Below, piece after piece: positions 8,156 to 15,263 of a stretch of 49,230 bases of DNA. The position numbers were made by a program, and so were the translations under genes. This DNA comes from Streptococcus sp. M334. Lineage in GTDB: Bacteria; Bacillota; Bacilli; Lactobacillales; Streptococcaceae. Where the stretch lies: the NCBI RefSeq assembly GCF_000187745.1, contig NZ_GL732486.1, positions 827,553 to 876,782 of the forward strand. The letters are read 5' to 3'. The notes under the pieces are model-generated. The model did not search any database, had not been told where the DNA came from, and was given only the letters and a program-made list of their open reading frames with translations. The number at the start of each line of letters is the position of its first letter. The stretch's first letter is position 1.

Positions 8156-9612
8156 TCTTCTTCTCCTTCACCGAGGGCTTCCTTGCGCATTTTGTCAATC
8201 AAGTCCATCTTATCTTGCCATACATCACGCGCCAAATCCACTGGATAGTGCTGCGGATTGAGCACGCGCTTGTACTCATCCCAAAGCTTGTCAAATTCCT
8301 TACGAGCATAGTCCTGAATCTCAGTCAAGCTAAGCAGGTTGTAAATCAATTTTCCGTCTTTGAAGATATCCACCAAGAGAGGCACGGCATCAAAATTACG
8401 AACGGTCTTCTTGATGTAGGTATAGGTCGGATGGAACATCTTGATTTCTGTCATGCTGGCAACATCCACACCATCATAAGTGATGTAATCACCCTCTGAC
8501 TTGCCTTTTTCACGACTGGTAATGCGCCACACCTGCTTCTTACCTGGCGTAGATACTTTTTCCGCATTATTAGACAGCTTGATGGTATTGCGCATCTGGC
8601 CATTTTCATCTTCAATTGCAACAATCTTGTAAACTGCACCAAGAGCTGGCTGGTCATAGGCTGTAATCAGCTTGGTACCCACACCCCAGACATCAATCTT
8701 AGCCTTTTGCATCTTGAGGTTGAGGATAGTATTTTCGTCCAAATCATTAGAAGCATAAATCTTAGCCTCTGTAAATCCAGCTTGGTCTAGTTGCTGACGG
8801 ACTTTCTTGGAAATGTAGGCAATATCCCCAGAGTCAATCCGCACACCCATAAAGTTAATCTTGTCACCCAGCTCACGAGCCACCTGAATGGCCGCTGGTA
8901 CACCGATACGAAGGGTGTCATAGGTATCCACAAGGAAGACACAATTTTTGTGAGTCGCAGCGTAAGCCTTGAAAGCCTCATAGTCATTGCCATAAACCTG
9001 TACCAAGGCATGGGCATGGGTTCCCAAGACAGGAATGTCAAAGAGTTTACCAGCACGCACGTTGCTAGTTCCATTGGCGCCACCAATCACCGCTGCGCGT
9101 GTTCCCCAGATAGCTGCATCCATTTCTTGCGCCCGACGTGTCCCAAACTCCATCAAGGGTTCATCTTCAATAACCGAACGAATACGAGCTGCCTTAGTCG
9201 CCACCAAGGTCTGGTAGTTGACGATGTTCAAAAGAGCCGTTTCGACCAATTGACATTGGGCTAGAGGGCCTTCCACCTGCACAATCGGTTCATTAGCAAA
9301 AACCAAGTCCCCTTCTTGGGCAGAACGAACGGTCAACTCCAACTTGAAATTGCGAAGGTAGTCCAAGAATGCTCCATGATAGCCAAGCGACTCCAAATAA
9401 GCAATATCACTATCTGAAAAACGCAAGTCTTCAAGATAGCTCACAATTCTTTCCAAACCAGCAAAAACCGCATAGCCATTCTTAAAAGGCTGTTGGCGGA
9501 AATACACCTCAAAGACCGCCTTTTTATTGTGAATCCCTTGGTCAAAGTAAACCTGCATCATGTTGATCTGGTACAAGTCCGTGTGCAATGTCAAACTATC
9601 ATCTGGATACAT
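8152..9612 (-). CDS. pncB: Nicotinate phosphoribosyltransferase
   Basis: A 486-residue NAPRTase that joins nicotinate to phosphoribosyl pyrophosphate, the entry step of the Preiss-Handler salvage route. Family motifs include the N-terminal [34 protein letters not shown] and [14 protein letters not shown] clear AAGGAAG ribosome site precedes the ATG at 9612. Together with nadE it recycles nicotinate to NAD+; both are in one transcript. Confidence 0.94.
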   Translation of the reverse strand: MYPDDSLTLHTDLYQINMMQVYFDQGIHNKKAVFEVYFRQQPFKNGYAVFAGLERIVSYLEDLRFSDSDIAYLESLGYHGAFLDYLRNFKLELTVRSAQEGDLVFANEPIVQVEGPLAQCQLVETALLNIVNYQTLVATKAARIRSVIEDEPLMEFGTRRAQEMDAAIWGTRAAVIGGANGTSNVRAGKLFDIPVLGTHAHALVQVYGNDYEAFKAYAATHKNCVFLVDTYDTLRIGVPAAIQVARELGDKINFMGVRIDSGDIAYISKKVRQQLDQAGFTEAKIYASNDLDENTILNLKMQKAKIDVWGVGTKLITAYDQPALGAVYKIVAIEDENGQMRNTIKLSNNAEKVSTPGKKQVWRITSREKGKSEGDYITYDGVDVASMTEIKMFHPTYTYIKKTVRNFDAVPLLVDIFKDGKLIYNLLSLTEIQDYARKEFDKLWDEYKRVLNPQHYPVDLARDVWQDKMDLIDKMRKEALGEGEEE

Positions 9613-9640
9613 ACTTTTCCTACTTCCTTAACTAGAAACC

Positions 9641-9692
9641 CATGAAAATTTTTAAGAACTTTCATGTATTCCAATAAATTAGTACTATTATA
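9641..9692 (-). promoter_or_regulatory. Promoter and leader inverted repeat of pncB-nadE
   Basis: An extended -10 (TGA-TATAAT, hexamer at 9687-9692) lies about 75 bases before the pncB start. Between it and the ribosome site is an inverted repeat with arms CATGAAA (9641-9647) and TTTCATG (9660-9666). The repeat could be a leader hairpin or an operator; it does not match the NiaR consensus as I know it. Confidence 0.5.
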
Positions 9693-9727
9693 TCACATTT
9701 TATCTGGATTGAGAAAAGAGTAACAAG

Positions 9728-10216
9728 CTATTCACAACTCTCCAGTTCATCCATGTCTTGTTCAAATTTTTTCTGCGCCCATTCGCCATAGCTCTTCAGG
9801 CCAAGATTGCCAATAAAGACCCAGGGAAGGTAAATGACATAAGTAATTGCCCAAGCAGACAGGTATTTAAGGTTTAAAGGATTGTGCTGATAAACTTCTA
9901 TGTTGAATTGATAATTCTGTAACATCAAAAGAGCCGTAATAGCCAAGGTTAGGAAAAAACAACCCAAAATCGTAAAATGAAAACGACTATAGTAGGTCAC
10001 TCCCAGATAACGGGCACGATTGAAAAAGAAGAAAATTCCTACTATCAGAGTATAGACTAGAAAATTCGGATTAAAAAGAGATGGAGCCAACACTGCCACC
10101 AAATAGCTTAGAAGTACAAGCACAATAAAGAGTGAAAAAGACTCTGCCCCAGCTTTATTAATTAGTTGTTCTTCTCTTTCGTCAAGTAATTGATAATGAA
10201 TGAATTTATTTACCAT
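9728..10216 (-). CDS. Small membrane protein paired with an XRE regulator
   Basis: A 162-residue protein of uncertain family. It opens with LLDEREEQLINKAG, then has four hydrophobic segments (about 28-45, 50-66, 81-100 and 122-142) and a charged C-terminal tail (EWAQKKFEQDMDELE). The start codon lies inside the last codons of the upstream XRE regulator gene (11 bp overlap), so the pair is translationally coupled. Such XRE-plus-membrane pairs are common in Firmicutes, and the membrane partner is thought to modulate the regulator, but that is inference here. Confidence 0.7.
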   Translation of the reverse strand: MVNKFIHYQLLDEREEQLINKAGAESFSLFIVLVLLSYLVAVLAPSLFNPNFLVYTLIVGIFFFFNRARYLGVTYYSRFHFTILGCFFLTLAITALLMLQNYQFNIEVYQHNPLNLKYLSAWAITYVIYLPWVFIGNLGLKSYGEWAQKKFEQDMDELESCE

Positions 10217-10415
10217 CTTCTTCCTCCCAAAATAGTTGGTCTAGGGTTTTCCCTAAACATCTGCAAATGGACTGGCAGAGCGAGAGACTGGGATTATATT
10301 TTCCAGCCTCTATCAAACCAATAGTCTGGCGCGTCACCCCGACAGCCTCTGCCAGTTGACCTTGTGTTAAATCAAGCTCCACACGAGCTAATTTTAATTT
10401 TAAATTTTTAGCCAC
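10206..10415 (-). CDS. Short XRE-family (Cro/CI-type) transcriptional regulator
   Basis: A 69-residue protein that is almost only a helix-turn-helix: LDLTQGQLAEAVGVTRQTIG is the DNA-binding motif, followed by EAGKYNPSLSLCQSIC and the ending LDQLFWEEEDGK typical of this family. I chose a GTG start at 10415: it has an AAGGAGG ribosome site six bases upstream, and it gives the usual length, whereas an ATG at 10445 would place the ribosome site inside the gene. It overlaps the membrane protein gene that follows. Confidence 0.85.
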   Translation of the reverse strand: MAKNLKLKLARVELDLTQGQLAEAVGVTRQTIGLIEAGKYNPSLSLCQSICRCLGKTLDQLFWEEEDGK

Positions 10416-10489
10416 CTGCGTCCTCCTTATAGTTTTAATACTCATCTACTCTTAAAAAATCCAAAACCAACACAAGCTGTCAGCTATTT

Positions 10490-10517
10490 ATTATAACCTC
10501 ATTAATTAGCACTCCAA
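10490..10517 (-). promoter_or_regulatory. Promoter of the XRE-membrane protein pair
   Basis: On the minus strand a -35 TTGGAG (10512-10517) is 16 bases from a perfect -10 TATAAT (10490-10495). The leader is about 70 bases long. Confidence 0.55.
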
Positions 10518-10559
10518 TATTATCTTCAGCCTAAAATCAGTATGTTGGATTGTTTGAAA

Positions 10560-10602
10560 TAAACTTCCTAGTTTGCTATTTGATTTTTTGTTTAGTATTA
10601 GC
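10560..10602 (-). repeat. Degenerate BOX (boxA end) remnant
   Basis: The sequence CTTCCTAGTTTGCTATTTGA and the following bases match the boxA end of the intact BOX copies in this window with several substitutions (compare the end of the copy at 34490-34687). The boxB and boxC parts are missing. Confidence 0.6.
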
Positions 10603-10616
10603 TTTAGTAGGGGCTT

Positions 10617-10667
10617 TTAAACGAATTTTGATTGCTTGTATTTCTTGTTTAGTTTAGTTGCTTTCAT
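10617..10667 (-). CDS. Possible 16-residue peptide under its own promoter
   Basis: A reading frame MKATKLNKKYKQSKFV, rich in lysine, begins exactly where a promoter would start transcription: -35 TAGACT (10697-10702), 17 bases, -10 TATAAT (10674-10679). There is no ribosome site, so it would be leaderless. It may be a chance frame or a relic of a lost gene. No family is recognised. Confidence 0.25.
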   Translation of the reverse strand: MKATKLNKKYKQSKFV

Positions 10668-10800
10668 ATCACTATTATATAATGCTTTTGGAAATGAGTC
10701 TAGCATAAGACAAAAACGTGTACACAACAAGAGCAGGAGCATAGCAAGATGACTGATTTTTTTGCTGGATTTGCAGTCTGCAAAATAATGCTAAATAAAA

Positions 10801-11529
10801 CTAAAATGAATACTCCTTGCTTTTCTTGAGAGTGAAAAAATACAATAAAATGATTGTAGTGATTACCACAAGATACTGACTAATAGACATCGTATTTGAA
10901 GCCACAAATACAGGTAAGGAATAAAAAGGAAGAAGTTCAATTGCTTTGATAAACAAATCATTACTAGTATTCATCATAATCGTATTTAATATATTAGGGA
11001 TAAAAAGTAGTAAAGCTACTAAAATACCAAATACCAAGCCACTTTTCAATTTGTATAAATATAAAATGTAAGATAATAGAAAATAAAATAGGACTAACAA
11101 AATTGTATTGACTAAAATGGCTACTATAAAATCTAATCCTAAATCACCTGGAACACCCAATTTACTTACGATGACTAGTAACACAATACCATTCAAAGCA
11201 TAGATAATGGAAACTGAGATGGCATATAGAAAATTGGACAAGAGGTAAATCATCCGATTTTTCTGTTGATTATAAAACAAACTGATCGTATTGTGGGAAA
11301 AATCCCTGCTAATAATTCGGTTAGCATGTATAACAGCCATTAACATACCGAGCATAGCATAAAAATTTGAAATATGCTTAATACCAAGTGATGTCCCTTG
11401 AGTCTTTAGAATAAAGAATGTAACCAGTATCGGCGGTATAAACGAGATAATCAAACCGAGATATATTACGCCTGATGAATATAAATCTCTTATATTTTCC
11501 TTAAGAAAATTCAATTTATTTAATTTCAT
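10801..11529 (-). CDS. ABC-2 type exporter permease subunit
   Basis: A 242-residue membrane protein with six hydrophobic segments and the N-terminal cytoplasmic stretch typical of ABC-2 permeases. It is encoded 15 bases downstream of an ATPase gene and would form a two-protein exporter or resistance pump with it. The gene is notably richer in A and T than its neighbours, which fits horizontal acquisition. The substrate is unknown; related pairs often export peptides or antimicrobial compounds. Confidence 0.75.
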   Translation of the reverse strand: MKLNKLNFLKENIRDLYSSGVIYLGLIISFIPPILVTFFILKTQGTSLGIKHISNFYAMLGMLMAVIHANRIISRDFSHNTISLFYNQQKNRMIYLLSNFLYAISVSIIYALNGIVLLVIVSKLGVPGDLGLDFIVAILVNTILLVLFYFLLSYILYLYKLKSGLVFGILVALLLFIPNILNTIMMNTSNDLFIKAIELLPFYSLPVFVASNTMSISQYLVVITTIILLYFFTLKKSKEYSF

Positions 11530-11544
11530 GATTATATCCTTCCT

Positions 11545-12390
11545 CTATTTTGAACGATTTAGATAAATATCTTTAAGCGTCTCTTTTTTAGTTTCAAAAT
11601 CAACTACTTTAATAGAGTTTTCGTTAAAAAATTTAAAAAGCTCACTACTTTGAATATTCCCAGACATAGTAATTTTCAGTCCCTCTTCCTGAACAATATC
11701 CCCAAATTCTTGTTTGGTAATGAAAATGTCTCTATCTGTAGCTGATGAAAAAGCTATCTCAAACAAGCAATTATGACTATCTTTTCCTACTTTTTGGAAT
11801 GTCAAAAGCCCGTTCTCCAAGAAAAGGACTCTCTCACAAATTTCTTCAATATCTTCTAATTTATGACTCGATATTAAAATTCCCACATTTTCATGTAAAG
11901 CTAAGTTTTTTAGAACCTCTAAAACTATTTGTGATGATTCAATATCTAAACCATTAGTCGGTTCATCTAAGATCAATATATCAGGTTCCGTAACAAGAGT
12001 TAGAAGCAAAGCTAATTTTTGTTTTGTACCCAAAGAATAAGTCTTTACTTTTTTATTAATAGACTGAGTCAAATCTAACTCTTGAATCAAACTTCCAAAT
12101 CTTTCTTGATTGTAGTCAACACCATATAAATTTGACAAATATTTTAAATTCTCTAAACCTGTTTTAGATAAAAATAATTTTGGTTCTTCGATTAAATACC
12201 CAACATTATCACTACTTATAATATTCCCTGAAGTCGGTTGATTATTCTGAACAAGAATTTTCATCAATGTACTCTTGCCAACTCCGTTTCTCCCTACTAG
12301 ACCAACAATTTCACCCTTATTAAGTGCAAAATTTATATCTTTGAGAATGATTGAATGACCATAATGCTTACTTACATTTATAACTTCCAT
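11545..12390 (-). CDS. ABC exporter ATPase subunit
   Basis: A 281-residue ATP-binding protein: Walker A GRNGVGKSTLMK, a degenerate signature SLGTKQKLAL, Walker B DILILDEPTNGLD and the switch His in ISSHKLEDIEEIC. A C-terminal extension of about 70 residues follows the nucleotide-binding domain. It is the first gene of the exporter operon and has a good promoter. No regulator or immunity gene lies beside it, although the XRE pair is about 400 bases further downstream. Confidence 0.88.
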   Translation of the reverse strand: MEVINVSKHYGHSIILKDINFALNKGEIVGLVGRNGVGKSTLMKILVQNNQPTSGNIISSDNVGYLIEEPKLFLSKTGLENLKYLSNLYGVDYNQERFGSLIQELDLTQSINKKVKTYSLGTKQKLALLLTLVTEPDILILDEPTNGLDIESSQIVLEVLKNLALHENVGILISSHKLEDIEEICERVLFLENGLLTFQKVGKDSHNCLFEIAFSSATDRDIFITKQEFGDIVQEEGLKITMSGNIQSSELFKFFNENSIKVVDFETKKETLKDIYLNRSK

Positions 12391-12469
12391 TTTTTATTCC
12401 TCCATTAATATTCATGGTTTTCTATTTGATTCTCATTAATTTTAAAAAGTTGCGCCTCTTTTTAACAAC

Positions 12470-12497
12470 ATTATACCATATATCTAACTTAATGCAA
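12470..12497 (-). promoter_or_regulatory. Promoter of the ABC exporter operon
   Basis: On the minus strand -35 TTGCAT (12492-12497), 16 bases, then an extended -10 TGG-TATAAT (hexamer 12470-12475). The leader is about 73 bases. Confidence 0.65.
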
Positions 12498-12535
12498 TAT
12501 ATAAATGTCATTTTGTAAAATTTTATTAACAAAAA

Positions 12536-12562
12536 ACTCTCTACCATAAAATAATAGAGAGT
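12536..12562 (-). terminator. Terminator of the HAD relic
   Basis: Perfect 8 bp arms ACTCTCTA / TAGAGAGT are followed by six T on the minus strand. It lies directly after the stop codon of the decayed gene. Confidence 0.8.
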
Positions 12563-12569
12563 TTTCTGC

Positions 12570-12740
12570 TTATTCAATTTTTTTCAAAACATCTACAGCA
12601 TCGTAGGATTTCACATCTAATGTCTCAGCTGCGATTGTATTGTCCTCCATATCGTCTAGAAAGACTCAATTTCTAGGTTATAACTGGTATTTATCGAAAA
12701 ACTCCTTAAACGTTACCCATAGCCACCATCATACCTCCAT
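12570..12740 (-). pseudogene. C-terminal relic of a HAD-family hydrolase
   Basis: The minus strand encodes VFLDDMEDNTIAAETL and then SYDAVDVLKKIE before a stop at 12570. The VFLDDMEDN motif resembles the fourth HAD motif (acidic pair binding magnesium). Upstream in two other frames are FKEFFDKYQL and then in-frame stops, so at least two frame breaks separate the pieces and no N-terminal half is present. It keeps its terminator. The rest of this gap (12391-12773) holds only the ABC exporter promoter and leader. Confidence 0.5.
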
Positions 12741-12773
12741 ACTTATATAAAGCCCCTCTTTGCTTTATTCTCC

Positions 12774-13184
12774 TTACAAATCCTTTTGGTAATAAAATCT
12801 TTTCCCTGTGTAAGGATAGTCTTGCAAGGTAAAGACTTCCTTGTAGCCATGCCTTTTATAAAAATCTGGAGCTTGAAACTGGTAAGTATTGACAAAAGCA
12901 AAACGACAGTTTCGATTCTTAGCTTCACTTTCAGCCTGCTGTAATAGTCTTGAACCGATTCCTTGCCCTCTCAGTTCCTCTTTTACAAATAGATACTCGA
13001 TTTCTAGCCAATTTCCAAAAGTCTCTGCTATCAAACCTGCCAAGAGATCGCCCTTTTCATCTTCGACATAAAGATTAAGTGGCTCACTTTCAGCCTCTTC
13101 TCTTTTTGAACGGTTATAAACACGAATCAAATTCCCTATTTCTTGTGATTTATGGGATTCCTTATTTTCCAATCTAAAGTACAT
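12774..13184 (-). CDS. GNAT family acetyltransferase
   Basis: A 136-residue single-domain acetyltransferase with the acetyl-CoA signature LFVKEELRGQGIGSRLL and the C-terminal FYKRHGYKEVF, characteristic of small GNAT enzymes acting on free small molecules or amines. The substrate is unknown. A GAGGAGG ribosome site precedes the ATG at 13184. It stands alone. Confidence 0.85.
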   Translation of the reverse strand: MYFRLENKESHKSQEIGNLIRVYNRSKREEAESEPLNLYVEDEKGDLLAGLIAETFGNWLEIEYLFVKEELRGQGIGSRLLQQAESEAKNRNCRFAFVNTYQFQAPDFYKRHGYKEVFTLQDYPYTGKRFYYQKDL

Positions 13185-13255
13185 CTAAACCTCCTCGAAA
13201 ACTGATACAGCTTGATTATAGTCCTATTTCCAAAGACTGTCAAACTAGAAAAACC

Positions 13256-13273
13256 CATCAACCTGAGTTGATG
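13256..13273 (-). terminator. Terminator of the amino-acid permease gene
   Basis: Perfect 7 bp arms CATCAAC / GTTGATG with a four-base loop, followed on the minus strand by GG and five T. It closes the cycA-like transcript. Confidence 0.75.
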
Positions 13274-13283
13274 AGTCTTTAAT

Positions 13284-14648
13284 CTATTTTCTAAATTTCC
13301 ACTGACTGTAAATCCCAAAACCGATAATCCAGATAGCTGATCCAATTGCTCCTACAAATGTAGACTCTTGTAGAAAGAGAGTTACAAAAACAAAGGCAAA
13401 GAAGAGCATGGTTAAAGGATTTAAGAAACGATAATGGGGCATAAGGTAGCCATCCGCCATAAAGTCTGGTGACTTGCGGTATTTAAGGTGAGCCACCATA
13501 ATCAAGATATAAATGGCGATATAGACACCTGATGATGATGCTGTAATCAAGGCAAAGGCATCGGAAACACCTGGCAAGATATTAATGAAGGCTGCTAGGG
13601 CTATCAAAACCGCTGAAGCAATGATAGCGTTTTGTGGCACGTTGTGGCGAGAAAGGGTATCTGCCTTGATAGCCTTTAAGAATGGATTTGGCGAATCATG
13701 AGCAATCTGGTACAAATGACGCCCTGTTGAATAAAGGGTTGAGTTAAGAGCAGATGCTGCTGAGGTCAAAACAACGAAGTTAATCAAGGCTGCTGCCCAC
13801 TTGATACCTGCTAATTCAAATACTGTAACAAAAGGAGAATCAGCCGATGCAAGTTCACGCCAAGGAATGATAGCCATAATGGCTAAGAGGGCACCACCGT
13901 AGAAAAAGGCAATACGCAAAGGAATTTCCTTAACGGCTTTTGGCAAGACTTGACGTGGATTTTTGGTTTCAGAAGTTGTGACCCCGATAAACTCAATCAT
14001 GAGGTAGGCAAAGAATACCATCTGGAAGGCCATGACAAAGTTGATTCCCCCATTTGGGAAGAGGGAGAAATTGTCGGCGATATTAGCCAAACTTGCGGCT
14101 CCATGAGGTGTCTTAAAGCCTGTCAAGACCATAAAGACTCCTGTAGCAATCATGGCTAAAATAGCCACAATCTTGACCATAGCAAACCAAAACTCAACTT
14201 CCCCAAAGAGCTTCACCGCAATCAGATTGACCAAGGCTAGAATGGTCAAAAATCCAATCTCAATCATCCAACTTGGCCAGCTAGGAAACCAAAACTGAAC
14301 ATAGTGAGAGATGGCTGTGATTTCCGCCATACCGATAAAGACAACGGATAGCCAGTAGGACCAAACCGAGAAATAACCCCAGCCCTTACCCAAATGGCGC
14401 GTGATAAAGTTGATAAAGGTATGTTGCTCAGGATCTTGATAGAGCATTTCCCCAACCGCTCTCATCATAAGGAACATGAAAGCTCCAGTAATCATATAAA
14501 TCAATACAATGGAAGGACCTGTTAGGCTGATAGAGCGACCTGCCCCCAAAAAGAGTCCTGTTCCGATTGTTCCAGCAATGGCCATAACCTGCACGTGACG
14601 ATTAGTCAGACCACGCTCCATCTTATTTTTTTTCTTCTTTGAACTCAT
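13284..14648 (-). CDS. cycA: Amino-acid permease of the APC superfamily (CycA-like, D-Ala/D-Ser/Gly type)
   Basis: A 454-residue transporter with about twelve membrane helices. The opening RGLTNRHVQVMAIAGTIGTG is the conserved helix-1 region of the amino-acid transporter family, and TSSAASALNSTLYSTGRHL-type sequence (here VVLTSAASALNSTLYSTGR) and MVFFAYLMIEFIGVTTSETKN-like helix 6 sequence (here FFAYLMIEFIGVTTSET) match the CycA/AnsP/GabP subgroup. Substrate assignment to D-alanine, D-serine or glycine is by similarity only. It starts 72 bases after greA and beyond the greA terminator. Confidence 0.8.
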   Translation of the reverse strand: MSSKKKKNKMERGLTNRHVQVMAIAGTIGTGLFLGAGRSISLTGPSIVLIYMITGAFMFLMMRAVGEMLYQDPEQHTFINFITRHLGKGWGYFSVWSYWLSVVFIGMAEITAISHYVQFWFPSWPSWMIEIGFLTILALVNLIAVKLFGEVEFWFAMVKIVAILAMIATGVFMVLTGFKTPHGAASLANIADNFSLFPNGGINFVMAFQMVFFAYLMIEFIGVTTSETKNPRQVLPKAVKEIPLRIAFFYGGALLAIMAIIPWRELASADSPFVTVFELAGIKWAAALINFVVLTSAASALNSTLYSTGRHLYQIAHDSPNPFLKAIKADTLSRHNVPQNAIIASAVLIALAAFINILPGVSDAFALITASSSGVYIAIYILIMVAHLKYRKSPDFMADGYLMPHYRFLNPLTMLFFAFVFVTLFLQESTFVGAIGSAIWIIGFGIYSQWKFRK

Positions 14649-14675
14649 ATCGTCTCCAATTCTTTTTAAACCTAA

Positions 14676-14718
14676 AAGGGAGCAAGTAGGGTGTTTCCCT
14701 CCTTCTACTCCCTTTAAT
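14676..14718 (-). terminator. Terminator of greA
   Basis: Just after the greA stop, an imperfect stem built on AAAGGGAGTAG / CTACTTGCTCCCTTTT is followed by T residues. It separates greA from the permease gene. Confidence 0.65.
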
Positions 14719-14720
14719 CA

Positions 14721-15203
14721 TTAGGCTGTTTTTTCAACCTTTAAGATTTTTACATCATAGCTACCCACAGGTGTTTCAACAGTTGCTGTATCACCTGTTT
14801 TCTTACCAATCAAGGCTTGTCCAATCGGACTTTCATTTGAAACCTTACCTGCAAAGGCATCTGCACCCGCTGAACCTACGATAATATAAACTTCTTCTTC
14901 GTCCTCACCAATTTCTTGGATAGTCACTGTTTTACCAATCGCTACTTCATCTTGGGCAACTGAGTCGCTATTGACGATTTCAGCATAGCGGATTTTTGTT
15001 TCCAAACTAGAGATTTGTCCTTCGACAAAGGCTTGTTCATCCTTAGCTGCTTCATACTCACTATTTTCAGAAAGGTCACCGTATGAACGGGCAATCTTAA
15101 TGCGTTCTACCACTTCTGGGCGGCGGACCAATTTCAATTCTTCTAATTCTTTTTCAAGTTTTTCCTTTTCCTCAAGGGTCATAGGATATGTTTTTTCTGC
15201 CAT
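14721..15203 (-). CDS. greA: Transcription elongation factor GreA
   Basis: A 160-residue GreA, which stimulates transcript cleavage by stalled RNA polymerase. The N-terminal coiled coil contains the active loop [16 protein letters not shown] with the acidic tip, and the C-terminal FKBP-like domain ends [13 protein letters not shown] prefer the ATG at 15203 (MAEKTYPMT), the usual start in streptococci, over one three codons upstream. It follows mltG by 60 bases and a hairpin. Confidence 0.96.
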   Translation of the reverse strand: MAEKTYPMTLEEKEKLEKELEELKLVRRPEVVERIKIARSYGDLSENSEYEAAKDEQAFVEGQISSLETKIRYAEIVNSDSVAQDEVAIGKTVTIQEIGEDEEEVYIIVGSAGADAFAGKVSNESPIGQALIGKKTGDTATVETPVGSYDVKILKVEKTA

Positions 15204-15230
15204 TTTTCTCAACTTTCTTTCGATAGTATT

Positions 15231-15249
15231 GAATCTCTATCTGAGATTC
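15231..15249 (-). terminator. Hairpin between mltG and greA
   Basis: Perfect 7 bp arms GAATCTC / GAGATTC with a five-base loop lie between the two genes. There is no T run, so it may be an mRNA processing or stability element rather than a terminator. Confidence 0.4.
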
Positions 15250-15263
15250 TCATGTTTGTTGTC

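Larger units (their letters stand above)
10416..10800. other. Non-coding gap with BOX remnant and palindrome
   Basis: This gap between the XRE regulator and the ABC permease holds the XRE promoter, a degenerate boxA end (10560-10602), a promoter-like site with a 16-codon reading frame (10617-10702) and a perfect 15 bp palindrome TTTGCAGTCTGCAAA (10770-10784) just after the ABC permease gene. The palindrome lacks a T run, so it is a poor terminator. Nothing else is recognisable. Confidence 0.6.

Noticed and set aside
9641..9692. NiaR operator before pncB
   Set aside because: The inverted repeat CATGAAA/TTTCATG does not match the NiaR consensus that I know.
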